Shown here piece by piece: positions 19,501 through 27,459 of a stretch of DNA of 64,000 bases; the first letter of the stretch is position 1; every line of letters begins with the position of its first letter. Source of the DNA: Crithidia fasciculata. Its lineage: Eukaryota > Euglenozoa > Kinetoplastea > Trypanosomatida > Trypanosomatidae. Under the pieces are notes generated by a model. It saw nothing but the letters and a program-made list of their open reading frames with translations. It ran no database searches and was not told where the DNA came from. A program made the translations under genes and the position numbers. The stretch is from positions 2,055,680-2,119,679 of the forward strand of contig CM003436.1 of NCBI GenBank assembly GCA_000331325.2, in the 5' to 3' direction.

Positions 19501-21502
19501 CGGGGCCCGCTGGCAGCACACGCCGAAGGTGGCGATGGCGGAGATGGAGCAGGCGCTGCAGTACTACGGCATGCCGGTCAAGGAGGCCACCGCCGTCGCG
19601 GACCTCTCCACCGTCCTGCCCCTCGTCGACAGAGCACTGGCGATGGCGCGGCCGTGGTCGCACTCCCGCCTTGCCTGCGCATTCCTCAACACGTGTGCAG
19701 AGATTGAGGTGCTGCGACTGGCCGAGAACCAAATCCCGGCCGCGGACGACATGGTGGGCGAGAAGCTGGAGTCGCAGAGGGAGGCGGTCATTACGGCGGC
19801 GTGGAACCGTGCGCCGCTCATACCGCCCAAGACGGACAAGGCGAACAATCGCAGTCGCAAGTCGATCTCGTCGCTGCGGCAGCGGGGCTCCAACGAGGCG
19901 TCGCTGACGCTGACGGCGCCGATGCTGTCTTCGGCCGAGCAGGACATGCTGCAGCGTGTCAAGGACGGCGCGGAGGAAGCGGTGCGACACATGCACATCG
20001 ACATGGCCGAGATGCTGTACGACAGCCTCGGCAACTTGGCGATTCTCTTGGGCCGCCCTCGCCTTGCGGCTGCCGCAGCGGAGCAGATGCAGGCCTGCCA
20101 ACTCGTCGGCTTGCTCCATGCGAAGAGCACCCAGGAGATGGCGGACTGCGCGGAGGGGCGGCTGTGGCGGCAGTACGCCTCGCTGCATCCGCTGCTGCGC
20201 GGTGCCTCTCCCTGCCGGGCACTGCTGGAGGACGTCCTGTCGCTTTCGCCAATGGGCCGCTACATCCGCAGCTGCGCGACGCTGTGCGTGGAGGAGAAGA
20301 AGGACGACGAGGTGATCCCGCCCTCCTCGCACGGACGCGACGCCGCACCGGTGGAGGCATCCCCCTTCGTCGTGGATGCCCCAGTGCTCACCATCGCTCT
20401 CAGCACTCTCCACCCCAGCACCTGCCTCGTCCTGCTGCGCCACACCGACGGCGCCGTGGAGGGGCGGCGACGGGCTCTTGCCGAGTCGGAGTGGCGGCTG
20501 CTGGTGCGGCAGGTGGAGGAGGTGCGGAGCCACACGGCGGAGTTGCTGGGCAGCGACAAGGGCGGTCGCCTCGGCAGCGCTGCACAGCGCATCACCTCCG
20601 AGGACGCCGCCAGCGTGCTCGACCCTCTCGCCCCCACCACCTCGAAGCTGCTGCTGGACTTCCAGCCCTCGCTGCAGTCCTCCGGGGCCAAGTCGCCGCT
20701 CTACCTTTGCCTCGGCCCCGGTGTGCAGGCCTTCGCGTGGGAGCAGACGAGCGTGCTGGCCGCCTGCTCGGTGGTGGTGCGGGAGCTGAGTGCGGCGGTG
20801 GTGGTGAGCAAGTACAACGAGCCCTCCCGCACCGTGCGGCGGCCGTCGACGCACAACACGAAGTCGTCCGCCGCTGCCCCGCCGAAGAGTGTGGCTGCTG
20901 GCCCGTCCGTCTGCATCGTCGACGCCTTTGGCGACCACACCGAGTCTATCGAGAACGTCTTCAGCGGCGATTCGGCGAAGCTCAAGAGCACGCAGCACAT
21001 ATTCGTCACCTGCAGCGAGCCTGGGTCGCCGCCGGACCCGTGCTACGTGGCGTGGGTGCTGAACGCGTCGGCGCCGAGCTCGATGGTGGTGGACATGTGC
21101 GGCAGCTTCGCCGATGTTCTCCCGCTCTCTCACCTCGCCACGCTGCGGCTGTCGCAGCTGAACGTCGCCGTGATGGCTGACGGCGCCGTGAATGTCAACT
21201 CGCGGCAGCGAGAGGAGCGGAAGCAGCTTGGGGGCGGCAGCGCAGACAGCGACACCGCCGCCTTCGCCCCTCCGCGCTGGCTGGTGCAGCTGCTCTTACT
21301 CGTGCGTGGTGCCCGCTTTGTCGTGGCCAATACCTTCCCTTGCAGCCCCGAGACGTCGGATGGGCTGACACGGCGCTGCCTCTCCTCCCTCGCCTCCGCC
21401 AAGACGCTGGTGGAGCAGCTGAGGGGAAAGGCGAAGGACACAAAGACGCCTCTCGTCACGCTCTACGGCGCCTTTGGCAACACCGGTAAGCAGAAGGCGT
21501 AG
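13583..21502 (+). CDS. CFAP46-like giant TPR protein of the flagellar central pair
   Basis: 2639 residues, close to the ~2700 of human CFAP46 (FAP46), a scaffold of the C1d projection of the central-pair apparatus. The protein is helical and Ala/Leu-rich, with many TPR-like helix pairs. The N-terminus follows CFAP46 in order: a short TPR, then ELRVLGAEVAIELQQW, then a segment with a Trp and Pro (LWAIISPLLDAGRHAEV) that matches the family's YWQIVRPFLKPG region. An 11-Gln run is at residues 606-616 and other low-complexity linkers lie near 810-830 and 980-1030. The C-terminal ~450 residues are less helical and disordered in places. CFAP54, another C1d giant, is the main alternative. The single frame is open over 7.9 kb with strong GC3. 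Confidence 0.65.
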   Translation: MGSNGNRVKQLLATARLHHRPEALQDAVEELLTAEGKTGTASTELRVLGAEVAIELQQWATASQLLRAAGASNETRLLRIRRVLCGVLVSMHDVDDQETLSAEEKVQEKLNGMTTVLQTVADAVEMWPDSVDAVLIGIRTLWAIISPLLDAGRHAEVCDAVVFLASLHQQLHIGGGYTLVQWMARSGLCLYAADRVGEAFAHFSTAMDAAAILSNQRLYVQLLRMSASVVSAKERAAASAKGRSEFLGAYRSRPVVYGVLLTQLIFTGVMDVENCRDELHSTYETIHSGNSEVVLPAEVGAAVGKNKKKPPATKQQAPPTRMTETFTVTDPDVVDEVKSDLLLCISLFDTLTPQQLEELERKRHSSNRRVRSFTAFALYLHEGRERGVTVLQTCADASVLRPSHHVDANYFVQNVLSVLKTTDAIHDESERQYTLHVGVTLLWNHLLPVLQSSFAAEVQPAMDVILAAAEAAIPQLRPLFLQIGLQQCHIAYNEDHRATLHHLLPLLQRERARDAARSPNSQLQFALQWMQHQLAILEEPESSLTCQADRCLFAIEQARTVSNPTKRIPFLKAAFQHLPLLVREEPPSEAAVRDAPKKQTGHNAPQQQQQQQQQQQAAVPTQAVPSLRRSTVQLYKELLDLCMEDLSPSLYTVASTVADALRSLPGPPPGLSADDLEELQATASLHSATLLWRQLEDEADSVAEKTGAKSARRTREALLAGLLKETAQRAAALEGRRGGSGSWIVANACLTFLAMKQRDYLAGNYSTHMAELLELHSSYAALFVRGRAQDVALLSDLTVAAVVGLLAGFVASKAAAAAAVAPTSPASPVRSGSTAQQEASYAALIRRIQACVTVESSNPQLRKAETLCREGLQLIPAPRHKWFLAMLYPTVLRLANEKPVVAIHPQEELLFHLGVLAGPALTPAERQALQEQEMWPLLRRDPSVRLCAWVAAIAAEMQLEEAVLECCQIADSLYAEGRLGWDSNCDVVRSTGALGAAGGVGAAGRLGENGTVSSGTAALGATLSSMNGVGNKKVSMSMVLVQREATSPVKPDMDDWGAYAQLLAMKTRVCANHLQGLSGDVRRVALQQLFTNCVNSVIAVIHGPPAARAEHFTRAFSAYYSIVRDNNSVVPLSEAGFILPSLRMLLSKAILTQIPKREWSATFTELVYQLGAILVYVSYSSGRDDDVQQLTTHLRLLRELLPPRYQKSLRVRETTEVCYRNPTVDGFLHVSRNMEVEVQAHGWLIVAQRAGDEASAAEAFALALAGTQTNAFARAQCLFEFAYTSLQRGSAPLARAAAQLREALRTLEGLPESAALLHDTASDADSTKATLADKSLTASFLRTCRKRGPTSEVTATTREQQAVARAALSKKAANAAKGPHVNFQHLLLGLRIVALLFRVASPSLPHATGTGSAAVKASRSAAPATRRDCANVMLDYIASLWELCTKTLRDEEELAAVSQRSDRTVAGLLLPESATQFHGFTEAAGMAQRVRKLVPDEELQLNTQGVWQTVLELGDYLVFTGDEAHAFMVYAWLRFSAEMSLGGPESSAACAQVHRVCNLRMSIASVMGGLSDAPYKAALQRLSEVHLPLERHALVAPQRAGAPSPQAWLVAFVVAECEARVVLGQIEEAAALSLKFLVSDTHKDALSDAELHGLRIVAHNEIVRGRHDEALRMVDEALHGMQSHRSAFEPNGHFAVDTWIKLCDVKLRALLNKKAGKEAVQWLVAVRGQLTEWRAAAALASKTANTLHTIGLQAELSNAVQYWARELMDCAFHSNPSAAALQAFPVAEGPIRGAALEIYREVLAITEDAETLHIRLYRAAAQWRLRDRVSPRWAAQHASFPKEHLCPRLMTLLAEKKALHLLRESVEAVMPQQREGDAGRPVATSFGLWRAFLLYWEAVGHLEANHVVECLLSTFRQLSMHDLQLPTTDAPPHLEKEVLRFIRGGMEEEKAADADAAAAASATAASSPTRAKVGARWQHTPKVAMAEMEQALQYYGMPVKEATAVADLSTVLPLVDRALAMARPWSHSRLACAFLNTCAEIEVLRLAENQIPAADDMVGEKLESQREAVITAAWNRAPLIPPKTDKANNRSRKSISSLRQRGSNEASLTLTAPMLSSAEQDMLQRVKDGAEEAVRHMHIDMAEMLYDSLGNLAILLGRPRLAAAAAEQMQACQLVGLLHAKSTQEMADCAEGRLWRQYASLHPLLRGASPCRALLEDVLSLSPMGRYIRSCATLCVEEKKDDEVIPPSSHGRDAAPVEASPFVVDAPVLTIALSTLHPSTCLVLLRHTDGAVEGRRRALAESEWRLLVRQVEEVRSHTAELLGSDKGGRLGSAAQRITSEDAASVLDPLAPTTSKLLLDFQPSLQSSGAKSPLYLCLGPGVQAFAWEQTSVLAACSVVVRELSAAVVVSKYNEPSRTVRRPSTHNTKSSAAAPPKSVAAGPSVCIVDAFGDHTESIENVFSGDSAKLKSTQHIFVTCSEPGSPPDPCYVAWVLNASAPSSMVVDMCGSFADVLPLSHLATLRLSQLNVAVMADGAVNVNSRQREERKQLGGGSADSDTAAFAPPRWLVQLLLLVRGARFVVANTFPCSPETSDGLTRRCLSSLASAKTLVEQLRGKAKDTKTPLVTLYGAFGNTGKQKA
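15398..15430 (+). repeat. CAG/CAA trinucleotide run encoding 11 Gln
   Basis: Eleven consecutive Gln codons (four CAG, four CAA, three CAG) inside the CFAP46-like gene at residues 606-616, between two ordered helical regions. The interruption by CAA codons would limit slippage. Confidence 0.95.
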
Positions 21503-22092
21503 CGCAGCATCGGCTCCGATAGAGTTCTGGGTTTTTTAATGTTTGTTCCTCTCGCACCCATCGGTGTTTTTTTTCATGTTCGTTCTCTCTCCTTTTGTTT
21601 ACCAAAGGAGGAGACACAGCGTCTCGATGTAGACTAGTGAATGGGCGTTGTGAATGATGTACAACAGCGATTATCTGTCAGTCAATAAAAAGTAGAACAA
21701 AACACACAATAGCAGTTGTGCCGCGGTTGGTTTTGTAAATGGGCACGCGTGTCGCCATTCCACACTATTTTTGAGCTTTTATGGCGTAGTCTTGCGGTAC
21801 ACCGTTCCCGTTCTTCTTTGCCGCGCTTGTGTGTCGCCTTCAATACATCTTCTGGTCGACACCAGAGCAGGAAGTTTTCTGCCGTGCTTGTGAGATGAGC
21901 AACACGCGATGCCCTTCCATTTCTTCAATATCTCTTCCTTTATCGCTTCCCCCTTGCTGCCCCGCTCTCCGTCTGCGCCTCCCAATTCCTCCAGGCTCAT
22001 CCCACCACGACGCAGCCTTCGTTGACTTCTTACGTCCCCTTTTCAGACTCTTCTCTCCTTTCAAGACCGCGCGGACGTTCGTGGTCCACAGA
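21503..22092. other. intergenic spacer, CFAP46-like gene to hydrolase-fold gene
   Basis: 590 nt. T-rich after the stop, then a long CT-rich region from about 21910 to 21992 before the next start. No gene recognised. Confidence 0.6.
21920..21994 (+). promoter_or_regulatory. predicted trans-splice acceptor that decides the hydrolase-fold gene start
   Basis: A long CT-rich tract ends with AG at 21993-21994. In-frame ATGs at 21829 and 21895 lie upstream and would be spliced off, leaving the ATG at 22093 about 100 nt into the mRNA. Confidence 0.5.
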
Positions 22093-23031
22093 ATGAGCGG
22101 CTTTCTTAAGACCGTCTTTGGCAAGGCAGCAGCGGCCACGCCAACTGCTTTCACGATTGCAGAGACCCCAGCAGCCCTTTCCTACACCCTTGCCTCCTTC
22201 CGCTGGCACATGGACACACGCTCGCCCGTCAAGGCCATTGCCATTCACGACTACCTCGGCAGCTGCGCGTCGTGGCAGCAGCTGCTGAACGAGCCGGTGG
22301 CCGATTTCCCGCTCCTGCGGCACACCCCGTCGCAGCCGTTGGAGGTGTACTGCGCAGATCTGCGCGGGCACAACTTTTCGGAGGCGGTCCCCATGACGTC
22401 GCAACGCACATTTCCCCTCGCCTGCGCGGCAGATGTGATAAAGATGAAGGAGGACATCCTGCGCTGCGAGGCACCGCTTTTCGGCATCGGGTTCGGCTCC
22501 CTTGTTGCCGCCTCTGCTGCCCTGCACGCCCCCGACGCCTTCACCTCGCTGACGCTCTTTGTGAAGGACCTGTCGCAGCTGCGGCAGTGCACGCCGTCGT
22601 CCTATGCCGTTGCCGACGTCATTCGCGATGCCCCGCGCGACGCCCAGAGTCTGGCAGACATCAACGAGTACCTAAAGGAGAAGGTGCCGAACCCGGTGGA
22701 GCGGGCCACGCTGCTCTCCGCTGTCGAGGTGCGGGATGGCGCATGCCGCTTTCGCTACTGCCCTGCGCTGCTTGAGCAGCAGCAGGAGCCGCTTGTGCTG
22801 CAGGCACCGGAGGGAAGCAAGTTCACCCGGCCTACGACGATTTACCTGTACGGCAAGGCGGGCAGCAGCACGCACGAGGACGAGCTGGCGGTGCGGGACC
22901 GCTTCCCGGCCGTCACCATGATGCAGATGGACACGAACGGCGCGAATATGGCGCTTGACGCCGTTCCCGTGGCGCCGTTGGTTCTGCAGTCCTGCGAACT
23001 GCTGGGTCAGATTAATGAGGAGGCTGTGTAG
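22093..23031 (+). CDS. alpha/beta-hydrolase-fold protein (ABHD11-like), probably catalytically inactive
   Basis: 312 residues from ATG 22093. The order of elements follows ABHD11-type hydrolases: a strand plus IHDYLGSCASW (oxyanion-loop position, where HG is usual but HD is present), then ADLRGHNFSEAV (family consensus D-x-R-x-H-G-x-S), then the nucleophile-elbow strand LFGIGFGSLVAA at residues 130-141. The elbow normally reads G-x-S-x-G; here it is G133-F-G135-S-L, so the Ser position is Gly. Near the C-terminus the region that carries the catalytic His reads TNGANMALD, without His. The fold therefore seems kept while the triad is lost, suggesting a binding or scaffold role. The N-terminal ~25 residues are basic and hydroxylated and could be a mitochondrial presequence. 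Confidence 0.65.
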   Translation: MSGFLKTVFGKAAAATPTAFTIAETPAALSYTLASFRWHMDTRSPVKAIAIHDYLGSCASWQQLLNEPVADFPLLRHTPSQPLEVYCADLRGHNFSEAVPMTSQRTFPLACAADVIKMKEDILRCEAPLFGIGFGSLVAASAALHAPDAFTSLTLFVKDLSQLRQCTPSSYAVADVIRDAPRDAQSLADINEYLKEKVPNPVERATLLSAVEVRDGACRFRYCPALLEQQQEPLVLQAPEGSKFTRPTTIYLYGKAGSSTHEDELAVRDRFPAVTMMQMDTNGANMALDAVPVAPLVLQSCELLGQINEEAV

Positions 23032-23796
23032 TGCGTTGCATGAGACCAGGGGCTTCGTTGCGATACACACGAGTCGGTGAGGTTGGGTGTGTCATGAGAT
23101 GTGAGTTTGGTGCCGACGCCTTCATTCGCGATAGGTCTCTTCTATTTACAGTACTTGCGTGAGCAGTCTTTGCTCGGCTGTGTGTTATTGTGTTCTGTTC
23201 TCCTTTTCACCCAGAAGACGGAGGGCATCGATTAAAGAAAACAAGGCAAAAAAAAAAAATGGAGCTACAGTGCTGCTTTTGCAGCGGTGTTGCAGTGACG
23301 ATCGCTTCTCGACAGCTTTTACTGTCCAGTGTATACAACTGGTGTTTTCTGTAGGCGATGTCGCACAGCTTTTATGCGATCCTTAATGACACGGATAAGG
23401 GAAGCATTATTATAAACAACCCTGCAGCTATGCTGCCTTCACGGCGGTTTGGTTCTGTACGCTTGTGCTGCTGCACTCGCTGCTGCGTCTTTGCCGTCAC
23501 TCTCGGCGTGCATCGAATTTGATCTTTTTTCTCATTTCTCTGTTGCCTTTCTCACTTTCTTTCCCTCTCTCTCCCCTCCATTGCTACTCTCATTCGCAAA
23601 GATTGTCATCGTACTAGTAGGAGGTTTCTCAGCGATTTCTCGTATCGTGTGTGTACCTCTCACTGCGTGTGTGCGCTCTTTTTTTTTTTCTCGCTGTAAG
23701 CAACAGAAACTACTGGTTTCTACCTCCTGCTGCCTTCTCAAAGCATCGGTATCGTTCTCTCTTGTACTTCGTGCCCGGATCGTCGCCATTGTGCTG
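23032..23796. other. intergenic spacer, hydrolase-fold gene to EMC1
   Basis: 765 nt, T-rich, with an A run near 23248-23259. The EMC1 frame is open back to 23449 but that part lacks GC3 bias and precedes the splice signal. No other gene recognised. Confidence 0.6.
23677..23700 (+). promoter_or_regulatory. predicted trans-splice acceptor that decides the EMC1 start
   Basis: A run of T (about 23680-23690) is followed by the first AG at 23699-23700. This favours ATG 23797, which directly precedes a good signal peptide, over the in-frame position 23449. Confidence 0.5.
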
Positions 23797-26268
23797 ATGG
23801 CACGCCTTAGCAACATCATGCGTCAGGCGGCCGCGCTCGTTCTTGCCGCCGCCCTGCTGCTCGCCGCCGTCACAACGTCCGCCATCCACGAAGATGAGCA
23901 GGGCTCGCGTGACTGGATTATGCACCTCGTCGGCAACGTGCAGGACGCCGCGGTGCAGGTCGCCGTCAACCCCCAACTCATTTACGTTGCCTCCGAGGAC
24001 GGCGCGGTGGCCGCCATCGACGTCGGAGCTGCGGGGGCGCTGAACCTCACCTGGCGCCTCACCACCACGGCGACACCGCTCTGCGTGGCTGCTGCCTTTC
24101 AGGCTGTGCTGACGGTGAACGACGCCGGCGTGGTGACGGTGCTTGAGCCCGCCGCAGGCAGCATCGAGGTGACCTACGCCCTGCAGTCGGTCAGCGCGCC
24201 GCTGCGGGCCGCCGCCTGCGCCATCGACGGCAGCAACGCGGTGGTCGTCACCTTCGACGGCGCCGAGCTGCGGCGCTACACCTTCTCCCTCGCCTCCGAG
24301 GACGAGACGATCGCCGTCGCCGCGTCTGCTGCGCTCGACACCGGCGTTTCGAAGATGTACATGGCGGCCAAGACGCTCGTGCTGAACACGGCCGCCGGCA
24401 CCGCTGAGGTGCGCGACGCCGAGACGCTGGCGCCGCAGCGCACCGTTGCTGGCATCGCCACGAGCATCGCCGCCGACGGTCACTTCACCACCCGCGACGG
24501 CGCCACCGTCCGCTCTTTTCCGGCTGATGGTGAAGCTGTCGAGGTGGCGTGTGCGGACTGCGGCATCGCCGTCGTCGTCGACACCGAGGCCGGCGCGTCG
24601 AAGGGCGTCGTTCGGGTGGAAACGGACAAGGGAACGATGCGCATCACCTATCCAGAGTCCATCGCCACGATCCCGAACATCGGCAGCAGCAGCACCGCCT
24701 ACCCCATCGCAGCCTTCGAGACGGAAGACGGCGACGTCGTCGTGCTCATCAAGACCGGCGCACACAACCTGCTGCTGGTGAGCGCCAAGGCCGGCCTCGT
24801 GTGGCGCCGCTTCGAGGGGCTGGCGAACGTCGCCGCGACAGCCATCGTCGAGCCCATGGCGGAGCTCGACCACTTCCACTTCAACAAGGACGTCCTCCTC
24901 GCCTCGCGCTTCGGCACCCTCTACTCCATTCCTGTGCTCTCAATGGGGACGGAGGTGCGGCTCATCACGGACTTCTCCAAGGAGCTGGTCACCGCGCTCG
25001 GGGCGGCCTCGATCGCGGACGTGCAGGTGCGCGGCCTCGCGGTGCGCGACCACGGCAACACGGCGGTCGTCTTCGCGGTTCACGGCACGACCAACGCCTA
25101 CGTCGTGATCGACCTGGTGGAGAGCGCCGTCAAGGAGGTGTCCACCTCGGAGAACGCGATCCTTTCCACCCCGCTGCTGGAGGTCGGCGCTGACCTGTCG
25201 GTGAAGGGCTCGCTTCCCCGCTCCACCATCTACACCTACGTTAGCCACGGCGCATCGGGCGTGATCGAGGGCTACAGCGTCGGCGAGAAGTCCGGCGCAC
25301 GCGCGTCGTGGGTGCTGCAGATGCCCGCCAGCATCGTGGCCCACGCCTCGGGCAGCGAGCCGCCGCGGCGCACCGACATTGTCAACAACATGCACGTCTT
25401 CCCGAACATCTCCGGCAAGGAGGCGGTGGAGGAGGTGCGCCACACGTACCCGATGCGCAACGTCATCGCCGTCGCGCACTACGAGCCTTCGGAGGAGGAG
25501 CTGTCGACCCTTGTCGTGACGGCGGTTGATGTGGTGACCGGCAGCGTGCTCGCCACCGCCCGCCACCCCAACGTCGAGGGCGAGGTGAAAATGGTGATTG
25601 TCGAGCACGCCATCATTTACTACTTCCTCGACGCGAAGAAGATGCGCTACTGCTTCGGGGTGTGGGAGCTCTTCGAGGACGAGAACACGCCGGTTGTCAC
25701 CAAGTCCGCCGGCGCCACGATTCCGCAGATCATCGCTTCGTTCTTTGTCAACACGAAGCGCCAGTTCAGCTCCCGCGTGACGCGGCCGCCGATCGTCTCC
25801 GTCTCCACCCTCGGCGTCTTTGGCGGCCCGCTGGCGGACATGAGCGTGACGACCTCGTACAACGCGATTGCGCGCAAGAGCCTCGTGCTGGCCTTCAAGA
25901 CCGGTCGCGTGGTGGTCGTGGAGGTGCTGCGGCTGCTGGCGGGTGGGCAGATGCCGATGCCGGACGTGAAGGACCGCCAGATCTCGCACGTGATTCTGCC
26001 CAGCCTGCTCTTTGCCTCACACAAGTACCGCCTCGCGCTGCCGCAGAAGATCACGACGGAGCCGACGGGGCTGGAGAGCTCGTGCCACGTGGTGGTGTCG
26101 GGCCTCGACCTCTTCTACGTCCGCTCCTCGTCCGGCAAACCCTTCGACCTTCTCAACAGCGACTTCAACAAGCCACTGCTGGTAGCCCTAGTCTGCGGCT
26201 TCGCGGCGCTGTCGATCATCGTGCGCTACTTTGTGAACCGCAAGGCCACGAACGCCGCCTGGGAGTAA
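23797..26268 (+). CDS. EMC1: ER membrane protein complex subunit 1
   Basis: 823 residues. A signal peptide spans about residues 8-28 (Ala/Leu-rich, ending near TSAIHEDE), matching the known EMC1 N-terminus where a signal peptide is followed by a Y/H-E-D-x-x-G-x-x-D-W element. The lumenal part has beta-propeller-like repeats, for example YVASEDGAVAAIDVG near residue 65. The C-terminus is diagnostic: PTGLESSCHVVVSGLDLFY, then KPFDLLNSDFNKPLLVA, a single transmembrane helix at about 795-815 and a short tail ending NAAWE, aligning with the human end NRAWR. EMC1 is the large lumenal scaffold of the EMC insertase for multipass and tail-anchored proteins. Human EMC1 is about 993 residues, so this copy is somewhat shorter. 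Confidence 0.93.
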   Translation: MARLSNIMRQAAALVLAAALLLAAVTTSAIHEDEQGSRDWIMHLVGNVQDAAVQVAVNPQLIYVASEDGAVAAIDVGAAGALNLTWRLTTTATPLCVAAAFQAVLTVNDAGVVTVLEPAAGSIEVTYALQSVSAPLRAAACAIDGSNAVVVTFDGAELRRYTFSLASEDETIAVAASAALDTGVSKMYMAAKTLVLNTAAGTAEVRDAETLAPQRTVAGIATSIAADGHFTTRDGATVRSFPADGEAVEVACADCGIAVVVDTEAGASKGVVRVETDKGTMRITYPESIATIPNIGSSSTAYPIAAFETEDGDVVVLIKTGAHNLLLVSAKAGLVWRRFEGLANVAATAIVEPMAELDHFHFNKDVLLASRFGTLYSIPVLSMGTEVRLITDFSKELVTALGAASIADVQVRGLAVRDHGNTAVVFAVHGTTNAYVVIDLVESAVKEVSTSENAILSTPLLEVGADLSVKGSLPRSTIYTYVSHGASGVIEGYSVGEKSGARASWVLQMPASIVAHASGSEPPRRTDIVNNMHVFPNISGKEAVEEVRHTYPMRNVIAVAHYEPSEEELSTLVVTAVDVVTGSVLATARHPNVEGEVKMVIVEHAIIYYFLDAKKMRYCFGVWELFEDENTPVVTKSAGATIPQIIASFFVNTKRQFSSRVTRPPIVSVSTLGVFGGPLADMSVTTSYNAIARKSLVLAFKTGRVVVVEVLRLLAGGQMPMPDVKDRQISHVILPSLLFASHKYRLALPQKITTEPTGLESSCHVVVSGLDLFYVRSSSGKPFDLLNSDFNKPLLVALVCGFAALSIIVRYFVNRKATNAAWE

Positions 26269-27459
26269 GAGGGAAGTGAGGTTGGAGGTGTGCGTAGGTG
26301 AAGAGAGGAGTGGAAAGCGCTTTGAAGGGTGCTTTCTTGTCGTTGCTGAGGTTGTTGTCCATCCGCCTCACCGGTGCCTTTTACAAGCTGACATGTTGTG
26401 TGGGCTGTTTTTTCTTTCGTTTCTTTCATGACTTTTGCTTTGCTATGTTATTGAGTGTTGCCGTGTCCTCTGTACAGAGTGTCTTTTTTGTTTTCCCCTT
26501 CTTTTCTTTCTTTGGATAGTTGTGCGGTAGTTGTTTTGGTATCCGCGTTTTTCGTACACTCATCGCAGCCCCTCTCGCTGTTGCGGTGTTTTGTATGTTG
26601 TGTGCGTTAAGATGCTCGTCTCCCTCTTTTTTCTAATGTTGCTGGTGATTATTTGTTTTTTTTTTTTTAGAGGGACACGAGAAGTTCGAGATGGCGGCGA
26701 AGGCGTACAGGTGCGTAATTGTCCAGTGGTAACTCTATGACGGTGTAAGTCAACTTCAGCAAAACAAAACAAAGGAGAGAAGTTTAACAGCTACAAGGTC
26801 GGGACGCAGAGGCCAGCAACTCCCACGCAAGTGCTTTGCATAAGCTCTTGGAGGTGAAATATGTCTCTAAGCATGTGCTAGTGTGTACGCGTCACAGAGA
26901 GCCTCTTCCGATGTGGCGCGCAGACTTCAGGACCGCTCAAGACGAGATCCCTCGACGAAGTGGTTGTCGTAGTGCGTACAACGTGTCTTGCGTTGCTCCG
27001 GCACAGAAGGCTGTGCATTGGTCCAAAGCTGCCAGTGCTTGGTGCTGTTGCCATACGATTTAGACGAGCTAAAAAAATCAAGTCGACAGCAAATGTTTCC
27101 TCTCAATTTTTTCTTATGGAGTGAAGAGGTGCGATTGACTCTGTCTTCATGTTGATAACAACCACTCGCTCAATTCTTTGCCATTCATTCTCCCTTCCGT
27201 CCTATTGCCGCTCCAACGCCATTACCTCTACTTCGCTTCTGCTACTATACCCAATCTTTTTTTTTTTTAGTTTCCAGCCTCGTTGGCGCACCCACATAAA
27301 TTTGCATACCCACACACGTGGGGCAGGAGCCCGTTCACCGCGTTACCCTCTTTACCCTCTCAACGGTGAAGAAACGCCAGGTGAGGATAAGAGTCGTGTC
27401 ACCGCTTCCGACTACAGCGCATCACATCAATACACACATACACACTTATTAATATACGA
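26269..27459. other. intergenic spacer, EMC1 to disordered-protein gene
   Basis: About 1.2 kb. T-rich, with T runs near 26658-26670 and 27258-27270, the latter followed by AG within about 10 nt and so a candidate splice acceptor. CA-rich sequence sits near 27430-27445 just before the start. No gene or RNA recognised. Confidence 0.6.

Noticed and set aside
19163-21133. 656-codon minus-strand frame and several long overlapping plus-strand frames within the CFAP46-like gene
   Set aside because: All are Arg/Ala/Gly/His-rich frame shadows of the 2639-residue gene.
21682-21692. AATAAA-like hexamers after several genes (for example near 9456 and 21683)
   Set aside because: Trypanosomatid polyadenylation is coupled to downstream trans-splicing and does not rely on AATAAA, so these are not scored as poly(A) signals.
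23449-23796. 116-residue N-terminal extension of EMC1
   Set aside because: Precedes a strong T-tract/AG signal, lacks coding bias, and would bury the signal peptide.
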